Source of the DNA: Streptomyces sp. TBY4
GTDB lineage: Bacteria; Actinomycetota; Actinomycetes; Streptomycetales; Streptomycetaceae
Direction of reading: 5' to 3'
Length of the DNA: 64,000 nucleotides
NCBI RefSeq assembly: GCF_024213195.1
Contig: NZ_JANAVF010000003.1
Location: 147,420-211,419, forward strand
Position numbers and translations under genes: made by a program. Every line of letters begins with the position of its first letter. The stretch's first letter is position 1. The notes under the pieces were generated by a model. It did no database searches. It was not told the origin of the DNA and saw only the letters and a program-made list of their open reading frames with translations. Of the stretch, positions 16,765 through 25,283 are shown one piece after another.

Positions 16765-18759
16765 ATGACGGCCACCGCCCCGACCCCATCCACGGCCCGC
16801 GTCCGCGCCACGGCACTCCTGCCGCGGCTCGCGCTGGTCCTCGCCGCTCTGCTGGCAGCCTTCTTCGCCGCTGCCGCGCCGGCCTCGGCACACGCCGCGC
16901 TGACCGCGAGCGACCCCACGGACGGGGCGGTGGTCGCCACGGCGCCCGCCCAGATCACCCTCTCCTTCTCGGAGTCGGTCGCCATGAACGGCGACTCCAT
17001 CCGGGTCCTGGACCCCCAGGGCAAGCGCGTCGACACCGGTGAACTGCGCGACCTCTGCAGCGGGAGCCTCATCCGCTACGGAACCGCCCTGCGCCCGGGG
17101 CTGCCCGACGGCACCTACACCGTCGCCTGGCAGGCCATCTCCGCGGACAGCCACCCGATCTCCGGCGCCTTCACCTTCTCCATCGGAGCCCCCTCCGAGA
17201 CCGCCGTCTCCCTGCCCTCACGGGCGGCGGGGGACGGGCCCGTCGCCGTCGCCTACGGCATCGCGCGCTACGTGGCCTACGCCGGGTTCGCCGTGCTCGT
17301 CGGCGCCGCCGCCTTCATCCTGCTGTGCTGGCGCCGGGGCGCCGCGCAGCGGCCGATGCAGAGGCTGGTCGTACGGGCCTGGGTCGCGCTCACCGTGGCC
17401 ACCCTGGTGATGCTGCTGCTCCGCAACCCGTACACCGGGTCGGGGAACTTCGCCGATGCCTTCGACCTGACCGGGCTGAAGGCCGTCCTGGAGACCAAGT
17501 CCGGAGCCTCGCTCGTCTCGCGGCTGCTTCTGCTCGGCGCCGCCGCACTGTTCATCACCGTCCTGTTCGGCTCCTATGCCCGGCAGCACACGTCGGAGGG
17601 CACGGCGGGCACGGCAGAGGACGACGGGGAGGACGCCAAGGGGGAGAGCGACCTCGTCTTCGGGCTCGGCATCGGCGGGGCCGTCGTCGCCGCCGGCATC
17701 GCCGCCACCTGGGCGCTGTCCGAGCACGCCTCCACGGGTATTCAGACCGCCCTCGCCATGCCGGTCGACATCGTGCACCTGCTGGCCGTCGCCGTGTGGC
17801 TCGGCGGGCTCACCGCCCTGCTCGTCGCGCTCCACAAGGTCCCCGGGATCGAGCGCACGGCCATCCGGCGCTTCTCCACCGTTGCCTTCACCAGCGTGGT
17901 CGTCCTGGCGTGCACCGGCACCTACCAGGCCTGGCGTCAGGTCGGCAGCTGGTCCGCGCTGACCGGGACGGAGTACGGCCGGCTGCTGCTCCTCAAGATC
18001 GGCCTCGTCGCCACCGTCGTCGCCATCGCCTACACCTCGCGGAAGTGGACCGCCCGGCTGGCCGGGGGCCAGGGCGAGGCGGAGGGCGAGGCGGAGGGCG
18101 AGGCCGCGGGGGAGGCGGGCCTCACCGCCGATGTTTCACGTGAAACAACGGCCGTGGCGGTCGCCCCTGCCGAGACCGTCGCCGACCCCCGCCGTGCCGC
18201 GCAGCTCGCGCGCCAGAGCGCCGCCCGGCGCACCGCGCGGGAGAAGCAGGTGCGCGACGCCGACCCGGACCGCGCCGGACTGCGCCGCTCCGTCCTCGCC
18301 GAGGCCGGTGTCGCCGTGGTCCTGCTGGCCGTCACCACCATCCTCACCAGCACCGAGCCCGGCCGTGCCGCGGAGCTGGAGGCAGGCCGCGGTTCCACCG
18401 CCACCGCGGTCCCCGACCGCGCGGTCAAGATCACGCTGCCCTTCGACACCGGCGGCCAGAACGGCAAGGGCTCGGTCCGGCTCCAGCTGGACCCGGGCCG
18501 CATCGGTGCGAACACGCTCCACGTCTGGGCCGAGACCCCCGACGGCAAGCCGCTCGACCTGCCCGAGCTCAAGGTCTCCTTCACCTTGGAGGCCAAGGAG
18601 ATCGGGCCCCTTCCGCTCCTCCCCGAGCGGGCCGCCGCCGGACACTGGACCGCGTCGGGCGTCCAGCTCCCGCTGGCCGGCGACTGGCGGATCGACGTGA
18701 CCGTCCGCACCTCCGACATCGACCAGACGACCGTCCAGAAGAACGTGAAGATCGGCTGA
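16765..18759 (+). CDS. CopC-CopD fusion copper resistance/uptake membrane protein
   Basis: 664 residues. A signal peptide would be cleaved at PASA, leaving His43 as the mature N-terminus of a CopC domain (HAALTASDPTDG), the classic Cu(II) ligand. A CopD multi-helix membrane domain follows (about 165-440), then a charged Glu/Ala linker, another helix (AVVLLAVTTILTS) and a C-terminal extracytoplasmic YtkA-like domain to 664. The linker encodes DVSRETT, the in-frame translation of a perfect parS site. The gene begins 22 bp after the PCuAC gene and ends just before the DyP gene, consistent with one transcript. The direction of copper movement cannot be read from sequence. Confidence 0.92.
   Translation: MTATAPTPSTARVRATALLPRLALVLAALLAAFFAAAAPASAHAALTASDPTDGAVVATAPAQITLSFSESVAMNGDSIRVLDPQGKRVDTGELRDLCSGSLIRYGTALRPGLPDGTYTVAWQAISADSHPISGAFTFSIGAPSETAVSLPSRAAGDGPVAVAYGIARYVAYAGFAVLVGAAAFILLCWRRGAAQRPMQRLVVRAWVALTVATLVMLLLRNPYTGSGNFADAFDLTGLKAVLETKSGASLVSRLLLLGAAALFITVLFGSYARQHTSEGTAGTAEDDGEDAKGESDLVFGLGIGGAVVAAGIAATWALSEHASTGIQTALAMPVDIVHLLAVAVWLGGLTALLVALHKVPGIERTAIRRFSTVAFTSVVVLACTGTYQAWRQVGSWSALTGTEYGRLLLLKIGLVATVVAIAYTSRKWTARLAGGQGEAEGEAEGEAAGEAGLTADVSRETTAVAVAPAETVADPRRAAQLARQSAARRTAREKQVRDADPDRAGLRRSVLAEAGVAVVLLAVTTILTSTEPGRAAELEAGRGSTATAVPDRAVKITLPFDTGGQNGKGSVRLQLDPGRIGANTLHVWAETPDGKPLDLPELKVSFTLEAKEIGPLPLLPERAAAGHWTASGVQLPLAGDWRIDVTVRTSDIDQTTVQKNVKIG
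18133..18146. other. parS: parS site 2, inside the CopCD gene
   Basis: Perfect GTTTCACGTGAAAC in the coding sequence of the CopC-CopD fusion, where it reads VSRET within a non-conserved cytoplasmic linker rich in Glu and Ala. Confidence 0.95.
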
Positions 18760-18764
18760 CCAGC

Positions 18765-20051
18765 GTGACCCAGAACAGCGAACCCACCGAGAACGCCGAG
18801 AGCCCCACGATCGACATCTCCCGGCGCCGTCTGCTGGGCACGGTCGGCGCCGCGGGCGCCGCCGGGCTCGCGCTCGGCGCCGCGGGCGGAGCCCTCGTGC
18901 AGTCCGGGGCCTCCGGGTCCGGGACGGCGGGCTCCGGCGGTGCTCCCAGCAGCCTCGGCGCCACCCGGGTCGACTTCCACGGGGACCACCAGGCCGGCAT
19001 CACCACGCCCCTCCAGGCCAAGGGGCACGTCCTCGCCTTCGACCTCGCGCCCGGTGCCGGACGTACCGAGGCCGCCGCCCTGATGCGGCGCTGGTCCGAC
19101 ACCGCGCGGCGGCTGACGGCGGGCGAGACCGCCCCGGTCGCCGACACCGGCATCGCGCTCGGCTCCGGACCCTCCTCCCTGACGGTGACCTTCGGATTCG
19201 GTCACTCCTTCTTCGAGCGCACCGGCCTCACGGCCCGCCGCCCCGCCGCCCTGGATCCGCTGCCCGCCTTCTCCGCCGACCGGCTCGACGCCCAGCGCAG
19301 CAACGGCGACCTCTGGGTCCAGATCGGCTCCGACGACGCACTGGTCTCCTTCCACGCGCTGCGCGCCCTGCAGAAGGACGCCGGAGAGGCGGCCCGGCCG
19401 CGCTGGCAGATGAACGGCTTCAACCGTTCTCCCGGTGCCACCGCTTCCCCCATGACCGCCCGCAACCTCATGGGCCAGGTCGACGGCACCAACAACCCGA
19501 AGCCCACCGAAGCCGACTTCGACCGGCGGATCTTCGTCCAGGGCACCGTGCCCCCGGAGCACGCCTGGATGGTCGGGGGCTCGTACGCCGTCGTACGCCG
19601 CATCCGCATGCTCCTCGACCAGTGGGACCAGCAGTCGCTGGCCCAGCAGGAACAGGTCATCGGCCGCACGAAGGCCACCGGCGCCCCGCTGACCGGAGGC
19701 GGCGAGACCACCGCCCTGGACCTCGACAAGACCGGTGCCGACGGAAAGCCGGTCATCCCCTCCAACGCGCACGCCCGGATCTCCGCACCCGCGCAGAACG
19801 GCGGAGCGGCCATGCTCCGGCGCCCCTTCTCGTACCACGACGGGATCTCCGCCGACGGAACCCCCGACGCGGGGCTGCTCTTCATCTGCTGGCAGGCCGA
19901 TCCCTCCCGTGCTTTCGTCCCCGTCCAGCGCAAGCTCGACCGCGGCGACGCCCTGTCGGAGTTCATCCGTCACGAGTCGAGCGGCCTGTACGCGGTGCCG
20001 CCCGGCGCACGCCCGGGGGAGTACGTGGGGCAACGGCTGCTCGAAGGGTGA
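18765..20051 (+). CDS. dtpA: Tat-exported dye-decolourising peroxidase (DtpA-like)
   Basis: 428 residues. A twin-arginine signal (ISRRRLLGTVGAAG) is followed by a long low-complexity linker and a DyP-type haem peroxidase domain with the family GxxDG motif (GQVDGTNNP) and the proximal-His region (FSYHDGI). B/A-type DyPs of this sort are exported folded with haem bound. In S. lividans the homologue DtpA sits in the same copper cluster and is needed for GlxA-dependent morphological development (recalled). GTG 18765 lies 5 bp after the CopCD stop, implying co-transcription. EfeB-type iron-uptake peroxidases are the main alternative, but no EfeUO genes are present. Confidence 0.93.
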   Translation: MTQNSEPTENAESPTIDISRRRLLGTVGAAGAAGLALGAAGGALVQSGASGSGTAGSGGAPSSLGATRVDFHGDHQAGITTPLQAKGHVLAFDLAPGAGRTEAAALMRRWSDTARRLTAGETAPVADTGIALGSGPSSLTVTFGFGHSFFERTGLTARRPAALDPLPAFSADRLDAQRSNGDLWVQIGSDDALVSFHALRALQKDAGEAARPRWQMNGFNRSPGATASPMTARNLMGQVDGTNNPKPTEADFDRRIFVQGTVPPEHAWMVGGSYAVVRRIRMLLDQWDQQSLAQQEQVIGRTKATGAPLTGGGETTALDLDKTGADGKPVIPSNAHARISAPAQNGGAAMLRRPFSYHDGISADGTPDAGLLFICWQADPSRAFVPVQRKLDRGDALSEFIRHESSGLYAVPPGARPGEYVGQRLLEG

Positions 20052-20093
20052 ACAGCCCAGGTGGCCTGCGGGCCCCGGCATTAGGCTGATCGC

Positions 20094-21029
20094 ATGTCGG
20101 CCACCCGCTTCACCTACCTCGGTCCCGAAGGCACGTTCACCGAAGCCGCCCTTCGCACCCTCCCCGAAGCCGCGACCCGGGAGCTCGTCCCGATGGTTTC
20201 GGTACCGGCCGCCCTGGACGCCGTGCGCAACGGCGAGGCCGCGGCGGCCCTGGTCCCGATCGAGAACTCGGTGGAGGGCGGGGTCACCTCGACCCTGGAC
20301 GAGCTGGCCGCCGGCGTGCCGCTGATGATCTACCGCGAGGTGCTGCTCCCCATCGCGTTCGCGCTGCTGGTGCGGCCCGGGACCCAGCTCTCGGACGTCA
20401 AGACCGTCACGGGGCACCCCGTCGCCCAGCCGCAGGTGCGCAACTGGCTGCGGTCGAACCTGCCCGACGCCCTGTGGGAGTCGGCTGCGTCCAATGCCGA
20501 CGGTGCCCGGCTGGTGCAGGAGGGGCGTTTCGACGCCGCCTTCGCGGGCGAGTTCGCGGCCGCCACCTACGGGCTGGTCCCGCTGGTGACCGAGATCCAC
20601 GACGCGCAGAACGCGGAGACCCGCTTCGTGCTCGTCGGGCGTCCTGCCCGGCCAGCCGCGCCGACCGGCGCCGACAAGACCTCCGTCGTGCTGTGGATGG
20701 GCGACGACCGCCCCGGCGCGCTGCTGGAACTGCTCCAGGAGTTCGCCGTCCGCGGGGTGAACCTGATGCTGATCCAGTCCCGGCCGACGGGTGCGGGGAT
20801 CGGGAACTACTGCTTCGCCGTGGACGCCGAGGGCCACATCTCCGACCGCCGGGTCGGCGAGGCGCTCATGGGCCTCAAGCGGACCTGCCCGCAGATCAGG
20901 TTCCTCGGTTCCTACCCGCGCGCCGGCGTCGCTCAGGGTGACGTCCAGGCGGCGCGGGCCGGTACCTCCGACAGCGAGTTCACCGCGGCTTCGGACTGGC
21001 TGACGCGCTGCCTCGACGGGCGCCCCTGA
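20094..21029 (+). CDS. pheA: Prephenate dehydratase
   Basis: 311 residues. The periplasmic-binding-like catalytic domain shows YLGPEGTFTEAAL, PIENSVEGGVTSTLD and the later AALVP and FVLVG segments; an ACT regulatory domain begins near residue 195 with the phenylalanine-binding ESRPT-type motif (QSRPTG). It converts prephenate to phenylpyruvate in phenylalanine synthesis and is typically feedback-inhibited through ACT. ATG 20094; 42 bp separate it from the DyP gene. A long gene-free region rich in DnaA boxes follows. Confidence 0.95.
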   Translation: MSATRFTYLGPEGTFTEAALRTLPEAATRELVPMVSVPAALDAVRNGEAAAALVPIENSVEGGVTSTLDELAAGVPLMIYREVLLPIAFALLVRPGTQLSDVKTVTGHPVAQPQVRNWLRSNLPDALWESAASNADGARLVQEGRFDAAFAGEFAAATYGLVPLVTEIHDAQNAETRFVLVGRPARPAAPTGADKTSVVLWMGDDRPGALLELLQEFAVRGVNLMLIQSRPTGAGIGNYCFAVDAEGHISDRRVGEALMGLKRTCPQIRFLGSYPRAGVAQGDVQAARAGTSDSEFTAASDWLTRCLDGRP

Positions 21030-21033
21030 CGCT

Positions 21034-21362
21034 CTGTCCACTGCCCGGTCCACTGTCCACAGAGTTATCCACAGGGATCGATGCGGACCTGGGGACAAGT
21101 CGACAGAGCAACACGACAAGGTCGACAAATCGGTCGGGTAGCGCAGGTTTCGCGCTGACGAGCGGGAGGTGAACGGTGTCACCCCTGTATCACCGATCAA
21201 CTCTTTGGGGCGAGTCATTCCCACCCGAATGAGTGTGTGAGGGTGGTTTGAACCCTGATTGGGTCCACGCACTCCATCATCGGGATTGATCTAATCCTGT
21301 GTCCACAGATCCAGCGCACAGCCTGTGGATAAGCCGGTCGCCCGGGGAATTCCTGTGGACAA
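21034..21362. promoter_or_regulatory. Cluster of DnaA boxes in the pheA-serS intergenic region
   Basis: The 539 bp between pheA and serS hold no credible gene. They contain perfect DnaA boxes TTATCCACA at 21065-21073, TTATCCACA on the minus strand at 21324-21332 and TTGTCCACA on the minus strand at 21354-21362. Near matches are CTGTCCACA (21053-21061), GTGTCCACA (21299-21307) and CTGTCCACT (21034-21042). Base composition is lower in GC than the flanking genes. It is not the origin itself as far as visible, since dnaA/dnaN are absent; a DnaA-titrating or regulatory cluster is likely. Confidence 0.8.
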
Positions 21363-21568
21363 GGCAGACCCTCCGGCCCTGCTCAGAGGCCGCCCGATCG
21401 CTGCCCGTGCGTCCCCTTTCGGGGAATGGGGATGGTTTTATCGGCCTCCGCGGAAGGACTGCTTCCACTCTCCCGTCCGAAGTTTTCCATTCGCGGCAAT
21501 TAGGACAAAGCGACACGCAGCGTGATATCGGTGCGCTCCCCCGAAGCCCGGCCCGGTAGCCTGGAGGG

Positions 21569-22846
21569 GTGATTGACCTCCGGCTGCTCCGTGAAGACCC
21601 TGACCGTGTCCGCGCCTCGCAGCGCGCCCGTGGAGAGGACGTCGCCCTCGTCGACGCACTGCTCTCCGCCGACGAGCGCCGCAGGTCCTCCGGCATGCGA
21701 TTCGACGAACTCCGCAACGAGCAGAAGTCGCTCGGCAAGCTGATCCCCAAGGCCTCTCCGGAGGAGCGGGCCGAGCTGCTGAAGAAGGCCGATCAGCTCA
21801 AGCAGGACGTCAAGGCGGCCGAGGCCGAGCAGAACGAGGCGGACGAAGCCGCCAAGCAGCTGCTCCTGCGGCTCGGGAACATCGTCCACACGGACGTGCC
21901 CGTCGGCGGCGAGGAGGACTTCGTCGTCCTGGAGACGCACGGCACCATCCGTGACTTCGGCGCCGAGGGCTTCGAGCCCAAGGACCACCTGGAGCTCGGC
22001 GAGTCCCTGGGCGCCATCGACGTCGAGCGCGGTGCCAAGGTCTCCGGCTCGCGCTTCTACTACCTCACCGGTGTCGGCGCCCTGCTGGAGCTCGCCCTCG
22101 TCAACGCGGCCATCGCACAGGCCACCGAGGCCGGCTTCGTCCCGATGCTCACCCCCGCGCTGGTCCGCCCGCGCGCCATGGAGGGCACCGGCTTCCTCGG
22201 CCAGGCCGCGGAGAACGTGTACCACCTGGAGGGCGACGACCTCTACCTGGTCGGTACCTCCGAGGTCCCGCTCGCCGCGTACCACATGGACGAGATCATC
22301 GACGCGGACAAGCTGCCGCTGCGCTACGCCGGCTTCTCCCCGTGCTTCCGCCGCGAGGCCGGCACGTACGGCAAGGACACCCGCGGCATCTTCCGCGTCC
22401 ACCAGTTCGACAAGGTCGAGATGTTCTCGTACGTCGCTCCGGAGGAGGCCGAGGCCGAGCACCAGCGTCTCCTGGACTGGGAGAAGCAGTGGCTGACCAG
22501 CCTCGAGCTGCCGTTCCAGGTCATCGACGTGGCCACCGGCGACCTGGGCGCCTCCGCCTCCCGCAAGTTCGACTGCGAGGCGTGGATCCCCACGCAGGGC
22601 AAGTACCGCGAGCTGACCTCCGCCTCGAACTGTGACAGCTTCCAGGCCCGCCGCCTTTCGGTGCGCTACCGCGACGGAAAGAAGACCGCTCCGCTGTCCA
22701 CCCTGAACGGAACGCTGTGCGCGGTCCCGCGCACGATCGTCGCGATCCTGGAGAACCACCAGCAGGCCGACGGCACGGTCCGGGTTCCCCCGGTGCTCCG
22801 GCCCTACCTGGGCGGTCGCGAAGTCCTGGAGCCGGTCGCCAAGTGA
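21569..22846 (+). CDS. serS: Seryl-tRNA synthetase
   Basis: 425 residues, the usual length. An N-terminal coiled-coil tRNA-binding arm (about 30-100, rich in Glu/Lys/Ala) precedes the class II catalytic core with motif 2 ([17 protein letters not shown]) and motif 3 region ([18 protein letters not shown]). It charges tRNA-Ser. The start is GTG 21569 after GGAGGG. The stop overlaps the next start (GTGA), coupling it to a HAD hydrolase. DnaA boxes lie 200 bp upstream. Confidence 0.97.
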   Translation: MIDLRLLREDPDRVRASQRARGEDVALVDALLSADERRRSSGMRFDELRNEQKSLGKLIPKASPEERAELLKKADQLKQDVKAAEAEQNEADEAAKQLLLRLGNIVHTDVPVGGEEDFVVLETHGTIRDFGAEGFEPKDHLELGESLGAIDVERGAKVSGSRFYYLTGVGALLELALVNAAIAQATEAGFVPMLTPALVRPRAMEGTGFLGQAAENVYHLEGDDLYLVGTSEVPLAAYHMDEIIDADKLPLRYAGFSPCFRREAGTYGKDTRGIFRVHQFDKVEMFSYVAPEEAEAEHQRLLDWEKQWLTSLELPFQVIDVATGDLGASASRKFDCEAWIPTQGKYRELTSASNCDSFQARRLSVRYRDGKKTAPLSTLNGTLCAVPRTIVAILENHQQADGTVRVPPVLRPYLGGREVLEPVAK

Positions 22847-23655
22847 GCACGGCCCCGTTCCCGTACAAGCTCGTCGCGACCGACCTCGACGGGACGCTGC
22901 TGCGCGGCGACGACACCGTCTCGGAGCGCACCCGTGAGGCGCTGCTCGCGGCCACCGCGGCGGGCGCAGCGCACATCATCGTCACCGGCCGCGCCGTGCC
23001 GTGGACCCGGCACGTCCTCGACGACCTCGGCTACAAGGGCATCGCCGTCTGCGGACAGGGCGCGCAGGTCTACGACGCCGGCGCGCACCGGCTGCTGACC
23101 TCGGTGACCCTCGACCGGAAGCTGGCCGCGCTGGCGCTGGAGAAGCTCGAGGCCGAGGTGGGTCCGCTGGCGCTCGCCGCCAGCCGGGACGGAGTCGAGG
23201 GCGAGGTGCTCTTCGGCCCCGGCTACCAGGTCCAGGAGGGCCTTCCGGCGCTCTACCTGGAGGACACCTCCGAGGTCTGGTCGGCTCCGCTGAACAAGCT
23301 GTACATCCAGCACCCCGAGCTGGACGAGGACGCCCTCGTGCAGGTGGCCCGGGAGACCGTGGGCAGCCTGGTCGGAGTCGTCATGGCCGGTCCGGGCATC
23401 GTGGAGATCCTGCCGCTGGGGCTGACCAAGGCCACCGGCCTCTCGCTGGCCGCGCGCCGGCTGGGGGTGAAGGCGGCCGAGACGATCGCCTTCGGCGACA
23501 TGCCCAACGACATACCGATGTTCGGCTGGGCCGCGCACGGAGTGGCGATGGCCAACGCGCACGCGGAGCTCAAGGCGGTGGCCGACGAGGTCACCACCTC
23601 CAACGAGGAGGACGGCATCGCCGTGGTCCTCGAGCGTCTGCTGGGCGCCGCCTGA
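22843..23655 (+). CDS. HAD-superfamily (Cof-type) hydrolase
   Basis: 270 residues with HAD motif I ([14 protein letters not shown]), motif II (VTGRA), a Cof-type cap and motif IV ([11 protein letters not shown]). It probably dephosphorylates a small phosphorylated metabolite, with the substrate undefined. GTG 22843 overlaps the serS stop by four bases, so expression follows serS. A paralogue with the same layout is at 40821-41744. A strong terminator hairpin follows the gene. Confidence 0.88.
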   Translation: MSTAPFPYKLVATDLDGTLLRGDDTVSERTREALLAATAAGAAHIIVTGRAVPWTRHVLDDLGYKGIAVCGQGAQVYDAGAHRLLTSVTLDRKLAALALEKLEAEVGPLALAASRDGVEGEVLFGPGYQVQEGLPALYLEDTSEVWSAPLNKLYIQHPELDEDALVQVARETVGSLVGVVMAGPGIVEILPLGLTKATGLSLAARRLGVKAAETIAFGDMPNDIPMFGWAAHGVAMANAHAELKAVADEVTTSNEEDGIAVVLERLLGAA

Positions 23656-23665
23656 CCGAGCAGAA

Positions 23666-23737
23666 GAGAACGGAAGGTCCGGAACGGCCCGCGCCGCGAG
23701 GCGCGCTCGAAGTGGCCGTTCCGGACCTTCTTTGTTC
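23666..23737. terminator. Long perfect-stem terminator after serS-HAD
   Basis: A 17-bp perfect stem (GAAGGTCCGGAACGGCC at 23673-23689 against 23712-23728) with a 22-nt loop, extended outward by GAGAAC/GTTCTC and followed by TTTGTTCT. It separates the serS operon from the convergent rhomboid-like gene. Confidence 0.85.
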
Positions 23738-23795
23738 TCCCCGCACGGCTCACTCTGCCCCCGCCGCACGCCTCGTACCAGTGAATTTCCCTGCG

Positions 23796-24437
23796 TCAGC
23801 CGGGCTTCCGGTGCGGATGCGGGTGCCGGGTCAGCGGCCAGGCGAGGAGGCCGACGGCGAGCGCGATGGCGTGGCCGAGGTCGGTGAAGGTGCCGTCGCT
23901 GACGAGCGGGAGCCCGAAGAAGGCCACGGCCCCGGCCAGGTAGAACCAGCGCCAGGGGCCGGGCAGGCGGTACGTCAGCACCCCGACGGCGGTCGCGAGT
24001 CCGTAGCTGACCCCGATGTCGACGACGTGGACCATGCTGCGCGGGGCGCGGTGGTCCTCGATGGCCATCAGGACCAGCTTCTGGCTGATCAGGGTGGCCG
24101 TGATGTGTCCGGTCGCGACGATGAAGAGCCAGCGCAGGGTGCCGAGCCAGCGCTCTACATTGGCGTGGAAGACCTCGAAGAGGACGAAGTAGAGCGGGAG
24201 CGAGGCCGGGTTCTCGATCCAGAACGCGCTGCTGAGCAGCGCGCGGACGGGGTGCCGGGCGAGCTCGTGGATATTGCTGCTGTTGCGGTGGAGCAGGACG
24301 TGTTCGAGATGATCCGGCACGATCACGACCACGATGCTGGTGACCACGATGATCAGCAGCCATATGTGGGTGCCGGGCGTGGAACGTATCCAGGACCGTA
24401 CTGGCCTGGACGGCTCGGGCCCGGTGTGCTCGATCAT
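23796..24437 (-). CDS. Rhomboid-like intramembrane protein
   Basis: 213 residues and about six membrane helices. The rhomboid signature elements are present: a VFHANVERWLG segment in the helix-2 position, GVSYGLA with the putative nucleophile Ser, and DLGHAIAL with the putative catalytic His. A proteolytic role is therefore possible, though actinobacterial rhomboid-like proteins are largely uncharacterised. I use the ATG at 24435-24437 (MIEHTGPEP); the frame is open further, through the parS site at 24497-24510, which would add MFHVKQ and is probably untranslated. The C-terminus is His-rich (HPHPHRKPG). Confidence 0.75.
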   Translation of the reverse strand: MIEHTGPEPSRPVRSWIRSTPGTHIWLLIIVVTSIVVVIVPDHLEHVLLHRNSSNIHELARHPVRALLSSAFWIENPASLPLYFVLFEVFHANVERWLGTLRWLFIVATGHITATLISQKLVLMAIEDHRAPRSMVHVVDIGVSYGLATAVGVLTYRLPGPWRWFYLAGAVAFFGLPLVSDGTFTDLGHAIALAVGLLAWPLTRHPHPHRKPG

Positions 24438-24496
24438 GCACCGATGATCTCGCGCAAAGCTGTGCCCCGCCTGACCGGTGGGCCGGGCGGGGCACT

Positions 24497-24510
24497 GTTT
24501 CACGTGAAAC
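24497..24510. other. parS: parS site 3, upstream of the rhomboid-like gene
   Basis: Perfect GTTTCACGTGAAAC in the 112-bp gap between the ABC permease stop (24550) and the rhomboid-like start (24437). Confidence 0.95.
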
Positions 24511-24549
24511 ATTCGGCGCGGGCGTCGCCGGGACGCCGGTGCGGAGGTC

Positions 24550-25269
24550 CTACTCCTCGCCCGCCAGGGTCAGGCGGCGGAGCTTCTGGCCCGCGTAGAA
24601 GGTGGCGCCGACGGTGACCGCGACGAGCAGGATCACCGCGGTGGGCAGCCCGACGGTGGCGTCCACGTACCCCTCGCCCGCGACCTTCTGCGCGAGGGCC
24701 AGCGACCACTGCTGGACGCTGAGGGTCTTGGCGCCGTCGACGAGGCTGCCGAAGAGCGACTCCCAGATCAGGGCGTAGACCAGGCCGAAGACGACCGCAT
24801 GCCGGCTGACGGTGCCCAGCAGCAGGAACAGGGCGCTGTAGGCGACCGAGGCGACGAGGGCGGCGACGGTGTAGGCCACCGCGATCTGCTGGCCGTTGCC
24901 GTTGAGGATGAAGCCGGCGATCAGGGTGGGGATCGCCGAAAAGACCATGGTGACCGCGATCGCGACGGTCAGCTTCGTCAGGATGATCGTCGGGCGCTTC
25001 ACCGGCTTCGAGAGCAGGTAGACGATCGAGCCGTCGTCGATCTCCGGGCCGATGGCGCCGGTGCCGGCGATGACGCCGATCAGGGGGACCATCGTGGCCA
25101 GGGCGAACCCGCCGAGGAGGTCGGCGGCGACCTTGTCGTCGAGCCCGGTGAAGGCGCGCACGGCGATGGAGATGGCGATCAGCAGGACCGGCAGCGCGCA
25201 GAGGATCAGCGCGCGGCGGCGGCCGAGCAGGGCCCGGTAGGTGAGCCGGGCAACGGTGGGGTTGTACAT
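24550..25269 (-). CDS. ABC transporter permease (second pair)
   Basis: 239 residues and about six membrane helices (for example ALILCALPVLLIAISIAV and AVILLVAVTVGATFYAG), with conserved PEIDDGSIVYLLSKPVKR near residues 80-97, typical of ABC-2-type permeases. ATG at 25267-25269, 14 bp after the ATPase gene stop. It partners the ATPase at 25284-26195. The exported substrate is unknown; ABC-2 pairs carry drugs, lipids or lantibiotics. Confidence 0.87.
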   Translation of the reverse strand: MYNPTVARLTYRALLGRRRALILCALPVLLIAISIAVRAFTGLDDKVAADLLGGFALATMVPLIGVIAGTGAIGPEIDDGSIVYLLSKPVKRPTIILTKLTVAIAVTMVFSAIPTLIAGFILNGNGQQIAVAYTVAALVASVAYSALFLLLGTVSRHAVVFGLVYALIWESLFGSLVDGAKTLSVQQWSLALAQKVAGEGYVDATVGLPTAVILLVAVTVGATFYAGQKLRRLTLAGEE

Positions 25270-25283
25270 GGGTGCCAGCTCCT

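Noticed and set aside
18030..21272. 1080-residue minus-strand open frame
   Set aside because: It is a shadow of CopCD, DyP and pheA; composition is Gly/Arg/Val-rich and no domain fits, whereas the plus-strand genes are clearly real.
21230..21295. tRNA-like GGTTTGAACCCTGA sequence
   Set aside because: The T-arm-like stem does not pair correctly and no acceptor or anticodon arm is found.
21030..21568. The chromosomal origin itself
   Set aside because: Too few boxes for a Streptomyces oriC and no dnaA or dnaN flank it.
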